Origin: Clytia hemisphaerica
Taxonomy: Eukaryota > Cnidaria > Hydrozoa > Leptothecata > Clytiidae
Direction of reading: 5' to 3'
Assembly (NCBI GenBank): GCA_902728285.1
Contig: CACVBU010000283.1
Coordinates: 399,175-463,174, forward strand
Length of the DNA: 64,000 nucleotides
The notes under the pieces were generated by a model, which did no database searches, was not told the origin of the DNA, and saw only the letters and a list, made by a program, of their open reading frames with translations. Every line of letters starts with the position of its first letter. Position 1 is the first letter of the stretch. The position numbers were made by a program, and so were the translations under genes. Shown here piece after piece: positions 1 to 10,325 of this stretch.

Positions 1-483
1 TATACTATCCAGTACTATCCAGCAAACTCCCAAATACATCCTGACACCCCCTGTATAATACAATATACTATCAAGCAAACTGCCAAATATAACCCAACAC
101 CCCCTTACATAGTACAATATACTATCCAGAAAACTACCAAATATACCCCTACACCCCTTCATAAAATAAAAATTTTAAGCCAAAAAACTTGAAACTTTGG
201 GGCAAGTTTTTTATTCTTCCCATAAAAAAATTTTCAAAAAATTTTCTCGAAAATTGAAAAAAACAATTGAGAATTTAAAAATATTTTCGACAAAAATCTA
301 AAATAAATCACAATTTGATTTGATTTTGGCTCTTTAGTACACAAATACTAAGCAGAAAATCCGAAATTTGACCCTGACACCCCTATGTATAGTACACAAG
401 TACTAAACAGCAAATTTTTTTTGAAAACACCCAACCACCCCATGATACATGCTGCTTTTTTGTACATGGACCCCCCCCTGGTT
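1..483. repeat. Partial copy of a TIR element with internal ~57-bp direct repeats
   Basis: Positions 1-165 hold about three direct repeats of roughly 57 bp rich in TACTATCC and ACACCCC. Positions 330-483 hold related text ending in GATACATGC..TGTACATGGACCCCCCCCTGG. That end closely resembles the right end of the TIR element at 7870-8657 (GATACATGCC..GGTACACTGACCCTCCCCTGG), and the inner TAGTACACAAGTACTAA motifs are also shared. I infer a second, left-truncated or window-truncated member of the same family. No coding sequence is supported. Confidence 0.55.
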
Positions 484-740
484 AGCTTCCTAATAACATG
501 CCAGTACAAATCAGTTAGTGAAGTAAACATTGGCTGGTCACGAGAAAACCTAATCGATATTCTTGCCAAATTTTCTGCTAGAGAAGGGTGAGAATTTGCT
601 TTTTTAGTGTAAAAAGATAGCTGCAAGTGTAAATACTGGTATTAATTTATCTCACTTGCTAGTTATCACTAAAAGAACTTGTCTGTGTCTTGTCAAGCGA
701 ATTCAAATACGTGTGTTTCTCATGATTTTATGCTGTAAAG

Positions 741-1790
741 ATGATCTATTTTGGACTTTTGGTCATTTTTCATGATGATGTCCCTTTTGGATTTTCAAAC
801 TTGACAATGAAACTTTCAAACACACAGCCATTGATACACATATTTTTGTGGTGTTATGTATGGCTGAAAATGATCCTGTTTTGGACTTTGTTATTGTCGT
901 ATTCATCATCGGCTGGCGACCGTTCCTTTTGATTTTTCAAACCCGACACAGATTTTTTACAAACATATCACTATGAGAATTCAATAAAGGATACTGAAAC
1001 ACAGTTCCTGTGTAAATTTTAACAAGATTGGAGAAATTTTCACAGTCAGACAGTGTTAGGGCTGAAAATTATCATTTTTGGACTTTGTCGTAATTTTGTC
1101 GCGGCTGGCAACCATTCCTTTTGATTTTTCAAACCTGACACAGATTTTTTACAAACATATCACTATGAGAATTCAGTAAAGGATACTATAACACAATTCC
1201 TGTGTAAATTTGAACAAGATTGGAGAAATTTTCACAGTATTATGGCTGAAAATGATCGTTTTTGGACTTTGTCGTAATTTCGTCGCGGCTGGCGACCGTT
1301 CCTTTTGATTTTTCAAACCCGACACAGATTTTTTACAAACATATCACTATCAGAATTCAGTAAAGGATACTAAAACACAATTCCTGTGTAAATTTGAACA
1401 AGATCGGAAAAATTTTCACAGTATTATGGCTGAAAATGATCGTTTTGGACTTTGTCGTAATTTTGTCGCGGCTGGCAACCATTCCTTTTGATTTTTCAAA
1501 CCCGACACAGATTTTTTACAAACATATCATTATGAGAATTCAGTAAAGGATACTAAAACACAATTCCTGTGTAAATTTGAACAAGATCGGAGAAATTTTC
1601 ACAGTGTTATAACTGAAAATGATATTTTTTGGACTTTGTCGTAATTTCATTGGCTGGGGCGACCGTTCCTTTTGAACATTTTTCAAACGCGAAACAGGTT
1701 TTTTTCCAAATATAACACTATTTATTACATACACACTATTGAACCATTTTATTTGGTTTATCCTACTCTTCTCCAAGTATTATCCCAGCA
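741..1790. repeat. Tandem repeat, ~183-bp unit, about 5 copies
   Basis: The phrase GACACAGATTTTTTACAAAC recurs at about 944, 1137, 1321 and 1503, with a diverged copy near 1689, so the period is 182-193 bp. Each unit also carries GGACTTTGTCGTAATTT, GGCTGGCRACC and AAATTTTCACAGT in the same order. A more diverged unit precedes the array at 741-930. The middle copies are the most alike, as expected for an array maintained by unequal exchange. Short ORFs across it are not conserved between units, so it is not coding. Confidence 0.85.
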
Positions 1791-2321
1791 GAAAAAATAA
1801 TGCTTAGCTAAAAACCGGTGGCTTAATGGGATAAACTTTTGCGGGGATTAAATTTTGCTGATTTCGCTTCTTTAGGTGCCATTCGCACAAACAAATTTTA
1901 CCCTTTAAGGAAAATCACCCCTAAAGTTAATTAGTTCGTTTTTTTTCTTTATGTGCTAATTTTGGCCCCCGTGACACTCATATGACGCGCAATAGAGAGA
2001 AAATTTCAGGGTATGTCCGAAGAATATAACAGTTATGCATATTATGAATCCCCTTTTTGCATTCCATTTCCGACCTGTTTATTTTATCTAATCCTTGCAT
2101 CTTTCTCAGCTTACGGCTAGAGCTTCCAGCGCAGCTGGTTTATTTGATTTGATTTCAGCTCAAAATTTACCAACAAAAATAATCCGCCATTTTGAATTTT
2201 CAATAATTGACTTGTTGATAGTTTGAGTGCCAGAAAAATAAAAATGGCTGTTTATATGGTTTCATTTTTTATTGCCTTGTTTTAATGAGAAGTGTATGTT
2301 ATTCTAGAATTATAATAAGAA
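1791..2321. other. Non-coding stretch upstream of the zinc-binding gene
   Basis: No ORF, repeat or RNA gene is recognised here. It may hold the promoter and 5' UTR of the gene starting at 2322; no specific site can be defended. Confidence 0.4.
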
Positions 2322-3172
2322 ATGTCTGATGAAAATCGTGTAAATGTTTTGAAAGATCTGTGCAGACTTTGTGGAGAAAAAATTGTTCTGAAGTATAGTT
2401 ACAAAACAGTGAAGCACATCAGTATCTTCAAGGAAGTGCTCTTAATTTTCTATGGGATCAATTTTGAGGTTCAAAAGGACATGCCATTGGTTTATCCCCA
2501 ACATGTTTGCAGTAGCTGCAATCAGAAGCTGAGAAGATTGAAAAATGCCCCCCAAGAACACCCAGGAGAGTATCTTCCATGAGGCCCCCCCCCCAGCGGT
2601 TTGCGTGATGGCGTGATTGGGACTTTTTTCTTGCGTGATGGCGTGATTAGAGATTTCTTTTGGCTTGATGGCGTGATGAAGATTTCGGCGTGATGCGTGA
2701 TAGGGCAAAAATTTGAGGCGTGATGCGTGATTTGGGCTATTTTTCGCTATTTTTTTAGTCTAGCAAGCTAGACGAATAATTTATACATAGTAGAAATAAA
2801 GCAAAAAGTAATGAATGGAACAATTAAATCCCGTATTACTATTATTATTAGTATTACACACATTATAAACGACTCAAGTCTACTATTTTTTGCGTGATGA
2901 CAAATTTTAGCGATTTTCGTGATACGTGATAGAGTAAATTTTTTTGCGTGATGGTGTGATTAGGAGTGCTGCTGGGGGGGCCTCTTCCATCATTTACCTT
3001 CCGACAACATGGTGATAACTGTGAAATTTGCTTTAAAGACTGCTCTTCATCATCACTGCTTTTTAAATTGAGTGACTTTGATAAAAAAATGACGTCCCTT
3101 GGTTTCAATAAGCTTATATCCAGTTGCACCATTCAGACACATTTATATGATGCAACGTTTTGTAAATTTTGA
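2322..3172 (+). pseudogene. Small zinc-binding protein gene split by a transposon
   Basis: The two coding parts are 2322-2580 and 2991-3172. The first starts MSDENRVNVLKDLCRLCGEK and has C-x2-C near residue 14 and a second C-x2-C (CSSCNQ) near residue 65. The second part continues in the same frame with a third pair (CEIC) and stops at 3172. Removing the 402-bp insert and one copy of its 8-bp duplication joins the parts in frame through the shared Leu-Pro. The spaced CxxC pairs recall zinc-binding N-terminal domains of RAG1-like or ZAD-like proteins, but I cannot assign a family. The reconstructed product is about 147 residues, so it may be only the first exon of a longer gene. As it stands the reading frame ends at a TGA just inside the insert. 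Confidence 0.55.
2581..2982. mobile_element. Non-autonomous TIR transposon with 8-bp target duplication
   Basis: The insert is flanked by TCTTCCAT at 2573-2580 and 2983-2990. Its ends are G/C homopolymer-like inverted repeats: GAGGCCCCCCCCCCAGC on the left, GCTGGGGGGGGCC on the right. The interior has no ORF and many copies of GCGTGATG(GCGTGATT). An 8-bp duplication is typical of hAT elements, so a hAT MITE is the best guess. A degenerate relative lies near 54218-54290. Confidence 0.8.
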
Positions 3173-3904
3173 AGTTATAAATGATATAACTATGACTATT
3201 GACTGCGAAAATCAATGGGAATTATTTGTTCGTGGTAAAAGGGCGTAAAAGGCTTCCCAGAAATGAATACCTTCAAAGATTTTCCCTCACTTTGGTTTCG
3301 ATTTGTTTACCTGGTTTTGAATCATGTTTAGTTCAAAGTTAGTTTAAAATAAGTCAAACATTAAACAAAGAAAAATCTCTTCTATTATAGCGTTTCAGCC
3401 AATCACCATTCAGAAAGAACATAATGAAAAGCGGCAAGAAGAAAGAGAATGATTAATGATAAGGCGCGCGTCTTGCAATAGGGAAACCCTCACTTTCTAT
3501 TCTAACTCTTTTAATAATTCTATGATTGTACTTAACAACATATCCAAAAATGAAAAAAATCTAAGTTTCAAACTATTGGACCTGCCCCGCTCCTAAAAAA
3601 ACTGGCTCTTAATTCTTTAATTAAATCAGTAATAGAAAGCTTTCATTCCCCCTTTTTATAATTGGATCAAAAGACCTGTCAATCAAAGAAGAATACAATA
3701 CAAACAATGTGTCCCTATAATCACTGTCCCTATAGTCAATACTATCCCTATTTTTTTATGACAGCGCTCGAACGGCACCTCATCAGATGGCATGGCTAGC
3801 AACTCCAGAAGATTTTTCAAATTTTAATTTTTTTTTCAAAATCTATCCTATCTTGTAGAGCTTTGAAAAAGAAAGAAAATGAGGGGTCATAGGCCTCCAG
3901 AGGA
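3173..3904. other. Non-coding stretch, nothing recognised
   Basis: AT-rich sequence with no convincing ORF or repeat structure. Downstream exons of the split zinc-binding gene could lie here but none can be supported. Confidence 0.35.
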
Positions 3905-4323
3905 TACCTTAAGGGAAGAAATTTTCGCGAGAAGAAATTTTCGCGGAAGAAATTTTCGCGGAATTTAATTTCGCGAATTTGGGCGTAATTCGCAAAATTA
4001 AATTCCGCGAAACACACCGAAATTGTTAAATCGCGAAATTAAATTCCGCGAAATTCGATTTTTTTTCTTCTTCTTTTATTTTGTTGTTTTTGACCAGGTA
4101 TTACCAAAAGAGATGGACACAATTGATTTTTAAGCATTATAACGTGTATTTTTTATCAAATATAAACAAATATAAACAACTCCGTGATGCTTAAAAGTTA
4201 ATCTAAGTTGATAAATTCTTCTCAATCGCGAAATTAAATTCCGTGAAACTTTTAAAATCGGCTCATTCGCGAAATTAAATTCCGCGAAAATTTCTTCTCG
4301 CGAAAATTTCTTCCCTTAAGGTA
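3905..4323. mobile_element. MITE, TACCTTAAGGG family, copy A
   Basis: The element begins TACCTTAAGGGAAGAAATTT and ends with the inverse, CTTCCCTTAAGGTA. Both arms carry runs of TTTCGCG(G/A)AA and CGCGAAATTAAATTCCGCG. The unique centre (about 4080-4210, containing GGACACAATTGATTTTTAAG) has no ORF. The copy at 13264-13697 is almost identical over the centre. A TA duplication fits (GGATACC..GGTAAG) but cannot be separated from the TIR ends. Confidence 0.85.
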
Positions 4324-5071
4324 AGTGGTTGTAAAGATATTCAAATTTTAGTGTCAAAAATTTGACTAAAAATGTCAAAAAAAAGGTTAGGAAAGCTTGG
4401 AAAAATTCGAAAAATGTGTCAAAAAAGAAAAAAAAGTCACGCTTCTTAAATTTTGCATATCTCTTTTTCTAGTGTAGCTAGAGACCTCAAATTTGGACTG
4501 AGAATTCTTTGATGGTGTTAAAATATTATTATATAAAAATATTTGTAAAATATTTAGTATATTTATCAAAATAACGAAAGATACAGTATATCATTTTTTG
4601 AAAAAAGAAGACATTGCATTGTTTTATTTTTGTTTTAGAAGAAAATAGCTTGGAAAAGGTTGAAATGAGTCAAAAAAGGTGGTAGGACCCGTAGACCACT
4701 TCTTACTTGTTTTGGTTTGTTTTTGTGATCTTGCTTGGTCTCACTTTTGTTTAAGATTTTCAGCTTGAAAACCAAGGTAAAAGAGACAAAAGTTGGGGGC
4801 TAAATTGGGGGCATTTGTCTCAATTATCCTGTATTTCAATGCAGCTTTGCTAGACTAAACAAGACAAACCAAAACATAATGACATCACAGTGAGTTGGTC
4901 TATTTTCAAGGGGCCTCTGGAGATACAAAAACTTATGATATGAGTAAAGAATAAGTTTTTCTGAAAGGAGAAACCCCAAATGAAAAGAAAATCCATTTCG
5001 GCAGAAATAAAAACTTTTTTTTTGGGACATTCCCTAGACAGGAACCCGTCTGGGTATTTTTTCTAAATCTG
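4324..5071. other. Non-coding stretch, nothing recognised
   Basis: AT-rich DNA with no supported gene; the short ORFs here are low-complexity and overlap on both strands. Confidence 0.35.
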
Positions 5072-5129
5072 ATGAATACTTACTTGTTACTTGTGTTACT
5101 TGTGTGGTTGTTCGAGCATCCTGCTTCAG
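5072..5129 (+). other. Possible signal-peptide first exon (weak)
   Basis: ATG at 5072 opens MNTYLLLVLLVWLFEHPASG, a good signal-peptide look-alike, and it is followed at once by a consensus donor GTAAGG at 5130. No second exon was found, because the following DNA is the LINE 3' end. The opposite strand reads as a repeat of ACAAGTA, so this may simply be the microsatellite-like 3' tail of that LINE. Confidence 0.2.
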
Positions 5130-5187
5130 GTAAGGTTCTTGGTGAACCACGCCTCTGTGTGATCAATCTGTCGAGAGAAAAAGAATC

Positions 5188-7101
5188 TCAGCAGATATTT
5201 TTCATGTCAATTATTGAATTGGAATTAGCTCTCCTGCACCCAGTATATCCATGGATCTGGGGTTCATCTGGGATAGACTTAAGGTGTGTGTCCAGGGCTC
5301 TTTTGAATTTATCGATAGAAATGTTTTTGAGGTTTCTGATGCTCTTTGGCATAGCATTAAAAAGTTTTGCACCTTGCACTGCAAGTGTGCTGTCTCTAAA
5401 TTTTGATGTTTGGTTCTTTGGAATTGACAGTGTACAGATCCGGCCCAGCCGGGGGTTTTCAGTGGTTTTGATACCACTTTTCTTTTCTATCACCTTCCAG
5501 ACGTACATTATTCTGTAGCGTTCTCTTCGCCTTTGAAGAGAGTAAATTTTTGTCTGTTTTAGACACTCCCAATAATTGTTTGGGGTGCCATTTATCTTTC
5601 GTAAGAAGGACTTTTGAATATCTTCAAGTCTCTGAATGAGACCAACTGCATTTGGGCTCCACAGAACGGAGCAATATTCTAATATTGGTATCACCAATGA
5701 TTTATATAGTATGGTCATACAATTTAAAGATCGTGAAGAAAAAGTTCTCAGGATCCAAGATGTTAAGTTTTTAGCCTTTTCGATTACTGCAGTAATTTGC
5801 TTCTGAAATGTGCAATTACTGTCCATAAGGATTCCAAGGTCTTTCACAACATCTTTGTTTTCAATCTCAACACCAGACGGTGATGTATAGCTTGTTTGAG
5901 TCTTGATCTCATGGTTCTTTCCATAGCGCAAGAGTTCAAATTTTATATCATTCAGCTTCATGTTGTTGTCATCCGTCCATTTATATATTCTATCAAGATC
6001 TTTTTGAAGTAGGACAGCATCTTCTAGAGTTTTGACTTCCTTTGTGGCGCGAGTGTCATCAGCGAAGGATTTGAGAAAGCTGTGCACCACTTCCTTGTCA
6101 ATATCCCCAATCAATATGAGGAAAATCAAAGGTCCCAAAACACTACCTTGAGGGACTCCTGAAATGACCTGTTGTGATTCAGAAGTGACACCATTCACTA
6201 GCACTGATTGTTTTCTCTCTGTTAGGAAGGACTTTAGCCACTGTAATAATTTTCCATCTATTCCTAGTTTCTTTATTTTTCGTAGGACAATTGAATGGTC
6301 TACTTTGTCAAAAGCCTTTGAAAAATCTAGGTACACAACATCCGCATTAGCACCTTCGTCCAATATATTTAGTATCAGGTCATATTGTTCCAAAAGCTGA
6401 CTCAAACATGAACGCCCGCTTCTGAATCCATGTTGATTGGGATTGAACAGATTATTTTCATCCATGTGCTTTACAATATGTGCTCTGAGTACTTTTTCAA
6501 ATATCTTGATGACATGGGATGTTAAGGCTACTGGTCTATAATTTGATGCCAGTGATCTGCTACCTCCTTTGTGGATTGGTGTGATTGTGCATCTTTTAAG
6601 TTTGTCTGGGACAATCCCTTTGTCCAAACTTTGTCTCCAGAGGATACAAAGAGGAATAGAAAGTTCTTCTTTGCATTGTTTGAGAAAGGTTGCAGGGAAA
6701 CCATCGGGACCTGGTGCTGCAGTTTGGGACAGATCGTTGATTGCTTTTATTAAATCATCTTCTGTAACTTGTAGATCTGAAATGATACCTACGTTGACTT
6801 CATCATTTTCACTCTGTATTATATCGAATGGTTTTGGTGCACTGAAGACGGAAACATATTGTCTTGACAGAATTTCAGCCATTTCTTTGCTACGTTGCGT
6901 CAATTCACCATTTGTGTTCAGCAGAGGGCCAATTTTCGTTTTTATCTTTGCTTTCTTTCTCGCATAAGCAAAGAAATATTTTGAGTTTTTCTTTATGGAA
7001 TTGATTGCTATATTTTCAACATAACTCTTGGAATCCCTAAATGATTTTTGTAAGTCCTTTTCAATTGTCAAAAGTTCCTTTGTTATTTTAGTCTTCTTTG
7101 A
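5188..7101 (-). pseudogene. LINE 1 reverse transcriptase
   Basis: RNA-templated DNA polymerase of a CR1/Jockey-type LINE. From the ATG at 7071 the frame gives 627 residues, and the same frame runs upstream to the stop at 7102. Visible RT blocks: NYRPVALTS near residue 178, the HGFRSGRS finger block near 214, palm motif A (VVYLDFSKAFDKVDH, Asp 249), motif B (SGVPQGSVLGP near 304) and the catalytic FADD at 336-339, followed by a thumb with PILEYCSVLWSP. All catalytic residues are present. Only the upstream stop, the insertion and the frame change make the locus non-functional. Many antisense ORFs across 5188-6967 are shadows of this frame. Confidence 0.9.
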
Positions 7102-7865
7102 TTAGGACGTGCATTTTAAAAATTGCTTTGTAATTTTTCTTCTTCTTTTCGTAAGAGATCGGCGATATCTTTCAACTTTTGATTTCTTCCTGGTATCTTT
7201 GGTTGTTCTGATTGGTATTCGTCCTCTGCAAACGTCCAAACATATTTGATTGATACTTTCAAGAATTTCTTGTGGATCATCACTGTTAAGTTTTACATCC
7301 CAGTCAATTTGATTCAAATCTTCCTTTAACTTATTCCAATCAATTTCATCTGAGAAGAAATTCAAAGCGTTGAATTTGGAACGTGGTTCTGGTTTATCAT
7401 CATTACTAGAAAAATTTTGAACTTTGAGCCTAGTTGATACCATAACAATACTGTGATGTGAAGTGCTTTGTAACACTGGTAAAATTGAGTAGTCATGTAT
7501 AAGATCTTCATTATTTGTGAAGACAAGGTCTAGGGTGTTCCCATCTTTGTGTGTGGGTTGATTGACATATTGGGACATGAACAACTCGTTGCAAAATCGA
7601 TTTAGATCATTCAGCATTGATCTTTCTTCCATAGAGCATCCAGTTTTGGGTAGTCCATCAGGCCATGTTGACTTTGGAAGATTGAAATCGCCACCAAAAA
7701 ATATGTTTGGGACAGGTTCCAAGGCGGAAAGGGCTTGTTTCGCACCTTTGAGCGGTGTAAGAAGGTCTTTAGCTGTTGATGGATTTCCATTACTCTTGTC
7801 GTCAGGCTGTCTATATATTACAAGCATAGCCAAGTTTTCAGTCTTTGAGTAAACACAAAGGAGTT
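7102..7865 (-). pseudogene. LINE 1 endonuclease, C-terminal half plus linker
   Basis: This is the second half of the APE-type endonuclease that nicks target DNA for target-primed reverse transcription. It reads LLCVYSKTENLAMLVIYRQP, then GGDFNLP (the GDFN motif), then an LDLVF segment, then the region where SDHH is expected, which reads TSHHSIV, so the usual Asp seems replaced by Ser. A basic linker follows. The frame is the same as the RT downstream; a single TAA at 7102-7104 separates them (distance 762 nt, a multiple of three). It joins in frame to the N-terminal half once the TIR insert is removed. Confidence 0.8.
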
Positions 7866-7869
7866 GTAC

Positions 7870-8657
7870 ACTCAGGGGGGGTCAGTGTACTAGAAATCGG
7901 CATGTATGTGTACTACAGGGTATTTTTCAAAACTTGACACCCACCCACCCCTGAAGTACACCATACTACATGGAAAAATCCCAAAACCACCCCATACCCC
8001 CATTTACTACCGGGTACTACCTGGAAAAATCCGGAAAATAGAGAAACTTTTTTCCAAAAATCGGAAAATCGGGTAAACATTTTTTCCAAAAATCGAGAAA
8101 TCGGAAAAACTTTTTTCGGAAAATCAGGAAATCGGGAAATTGGGAAAACTTTTTTCCAAAAATCGGAAAAACAGGAAAAAATTTCTCAAAAATCCAAAAT
8201 GCGTGAGAAATCAAACTTTTCAAAAATTACGTGAGACCATGTGGAAATGCAAGAGTCTCACACCCAATGCGTGAGAGTTGGCACCTCTAATGTGCTAATG
8301 TTTGAATTCAAATGTTGACTCGATAAACCTTCATTTCAGTCGGATCTGGTAGGATTTCAATTCATTCCAAGAAGTTTGGAAGAATGATCTTGGACAAACT
8401 TGGCTTGATCAATTTATAATAGAACAACTTTACATTTCTATTTTAGCAGATAACTTATGAACCTTTTTGTTTCCACACTGTTAACATCGATTTTGGACCC
8501 AACACCCCTATTTTGGTACACAGGTAGTAAAAATCACAATAGATTTTGGACCCAACACCCCAATTATAGTACACAGGTAGTACATGATAAATTCTTTTCT
8601 CAAACACCCACCCACCCCAGGATACATGCCACCTTCTGGTACACTGACCCTCCCCTG
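7870..8657. mobile_element. TIR element inserted in the LINE 1 endonuclease
   Basis: The left end (CTCAGGGGGGGTCAGTGTAC at 7871, then YAGAA..GGCATGTAT) matches the inverse of the right end (GTACACTGACCCTCCCCTG to 8657) over about 45 bp. GTAC (or GTACA) flanks both sides, at 7866-7869 and 8658-8661. Taking out the insert and one GTAC restores P-S-V-Q-L across the junction in the endonuclease frame. The interior has no ORF; it holds repeats of TTTTTCCAAAAATCGGAAAA and TTTGGACCCAACACCCC. A relative lies at 1-483. Confidence 0.8.
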
Positions 8658-8661
8658 GTAC

Positions 8662-8973
8662 ACTTGGTGATTTATGGGAGTAGATTATTTCACATGAAGC
8701 AGCTATATCATCTCTTATGTAGAAGCAGACTCCTCCAGTTGCTCTCCCTCTTGATTTTTTCTTGCGTGATGAATCACATTTGAACAAAGTATAACCTTCT
8801 ACTTTTAGTTCAGCATCTTTATGGTTGTTGAGCCATGTTTCTGATAGGCCAACAAACAGTAAACTTTTATGACATATGTTATTTTCGATAAAAGGAACTT
8901 TGCTTGGTACAGTTTGCGGGCACAGTCCTTGTACATTAAAAAAAGCAAAGTTGTTGATTATTGGAACTGAATT
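8662..8973 (-). pseudogene. LINE 1 endonuclease, N-terminal half
   Basis: Minus-strand translation gives FAFFNVQGL (the N of the first endonuclease motif), then LLFVGLSETWLNN (the catalytic Glu motif ETWL), then RATGGVCFYIRDD, and it runs into the TIR insert after EIIYSHKSPS. The frame is shifted by one position relative to the finger ORF that ends at 8958, with which it overlaps. This could be a natural ORF1/ORF2 overlap or a disabling indel; the sequence alone does not decide. Confidence 0.8.
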
Positions 8974-9374
8974 GGATTGAAGTTTGCTTGGTGAGGAATT
9001 TGCCTGATCATCGGTACAGTTGGCATAGGAAACTGGGGTATTTGAGAGGTTTGCGTCTGCTGAAGGTGATGAAGATGATTCTCGATCGAGGTGATCTTTT
9101 TGTCCAGTGTCTCCATGATTTCTTCCTTCATCAGACGGACAATCTCTAAAAAATGATCTGGTTCAGAGGATTTGATCTCATCATCTTTTTCTGCCAATAG
9201 CTTGCTGTTGTTGTGAGTTACTGTGTTTTTAACCATAATGGGTTCTCTTCTGGTTCCCTTCACATGAACAAAACGGCAGGATGTTGCGAAACATTCTCCT
9301 TTTCGTATTGAGTCGAAGCACATTTTGGGATGGAAATCTTTACATTTTTTTCCAAGATTGCATCCTCTTTGCAT
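8958..9374 (-). CDS. LINE 1 ORF1-like protein with tandem CCCH fingers
   Basis: A 138-residue frame from ATG 9374; the frame stays open a little further upstream. It starts with two Cys-rich units in the order C-x6-C-x4-H..C and C..C..C-x3-H (residues 4-37: CNLGKKCKDFH and CFATSCRFVH), which fit CCCH-type RNA-binding fingers. A predicted coiled-coil or helical stretch follows (residues about 65-95, rich in E, K and I), then a Pro/Gln tail. Such fingers occur in LINE ORF1 proteins, which package the element RNA; that role is inferred from family and position. The end overlaps the endonuclease frame. Confidence 0.65.
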   Translation of the reverse strand: MQRGCNLGKKCKDFHPKMCFDSIRKGECFATSCRFVHVKGTRREPIMVKNTVTHNNSKLLAEKDDEIKSSEPDHFLEIVRLMKEEIMETLDKKITSIENHLHHLQQTQTSQIPQFPMPTVPMIRQIPHQANFNPIQFQ

Positions 9375-9411
9375 CCTACTTGACGGGTCAGAGCTGTGAG
9401 TCCGATTTTGG

Positions 9412-10112
9412 CCTCAAAAAAATTACAGTGGGAAATTCGAATTTAGCGCTGTCCTCACTATCTAAAATAAAAACCAAATTTCGGAAGTTACGCTTTCTTT
9501 AAGAAAGTGTGACCAGTGAAACAATAACAGGATTTGATTGGCTGTGTTTTCAACTGTTATTAGGATATGGGAAATTCAAACTGTCAGCCCATACCATGCT
9601 ATATATTTCGCCATCAGTATATAGAATAAGAAATCATAGCATGGATCTCCAGGCTAGACATTCCCATGCTAAAGAAGCAAAAAAGTGAAAAAAACTACAT
9701 GAAAATGAAAGAACTAGAATTAGCGATTGTGATTTTTGAATTCCTCACCCTTTTTCTAATAAACATACAAAGTTTCAGCCTTCAAATACATTTTCCTCCG
9801 TTTCCAGACACATTTGTTCATCGATAGTTGCAAATTTTTTTTTCTCCCGTCGGTAAACAATTTTCAAAATGTTGCAAAAAGTTCGGCATTTTACCAATTT
9901 GCTGTCTAGCCCGTTTCCACAGTGTTATATACCGCTGGAAAGCTAAGATCACAGGCTTTCATTTAGTAAAAACCGGAACGCATCAGCATACATAGAAAAA
10001 AATTTCGAAGGGTTCAAAGTTCACGGAAAAATGAAACATTTGGTTTGACGTCAACGAAAGTTGCATGACTTCTGGAGTCGCTAGCATGGCATGGGGAGAC
10101 CTGAAAGACGAC
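9412..10112. other. Non-coding stretch, nothing recognised
   Basis: No supported gene. A loose inverted pair (CCATACCATGCTAT near 9590, ATAGCATGG near 9637) may mark an old small repeat. Confidence 0.3.
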
Positions 10113-10325
10113 TCTCGACATGGCCCGAGAATTCTCGGGCCTCTTCGGGCCATGTTCGGGCCAAGAGACCCTATCAATTCTTTTGGCCCGAACATGACCC
10201 GAGTCATTCGGGCCATGTTCGGGCCATGTTAAATGTTAAATTGATTCAGCATGTCCAGTCAAACAAAATAGTACAAAATAAGATTTGTCTGTTTTGTTTA
10301 TATCGCTCAAAAAAACTTTACGAGC

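Larger units (their letters stand above)
5188..9411 (-). mobile_element. CR1/Jockey-like non-LTR retrotransposon (LINE 1), inactivated
   Basis: Reading on the minus strand, the order is a CCCH-finger ORF (from about 9411), AP endonuclease, then reverse transcriptase ending at 5188. The element is disrupted by a frame change between the finger ORF and the endonuclease, a ~790-bp TIR insertion in the endonuclease (7870-8657) and an in-frame TAA at 7102-7104. Without the insert it is about 3.4 kb. The 5' end near 9411 has no visible promoter and may be truncated; the 3' boundary is somewhere in 5075-5187. Confidence 0.85.

Noticed and set aside
5188-6967. Several plus-strand ORFs over 60 residues
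   Set aside because: All lie antisense to the LINE 1 reverse transcriptase and show no domain.
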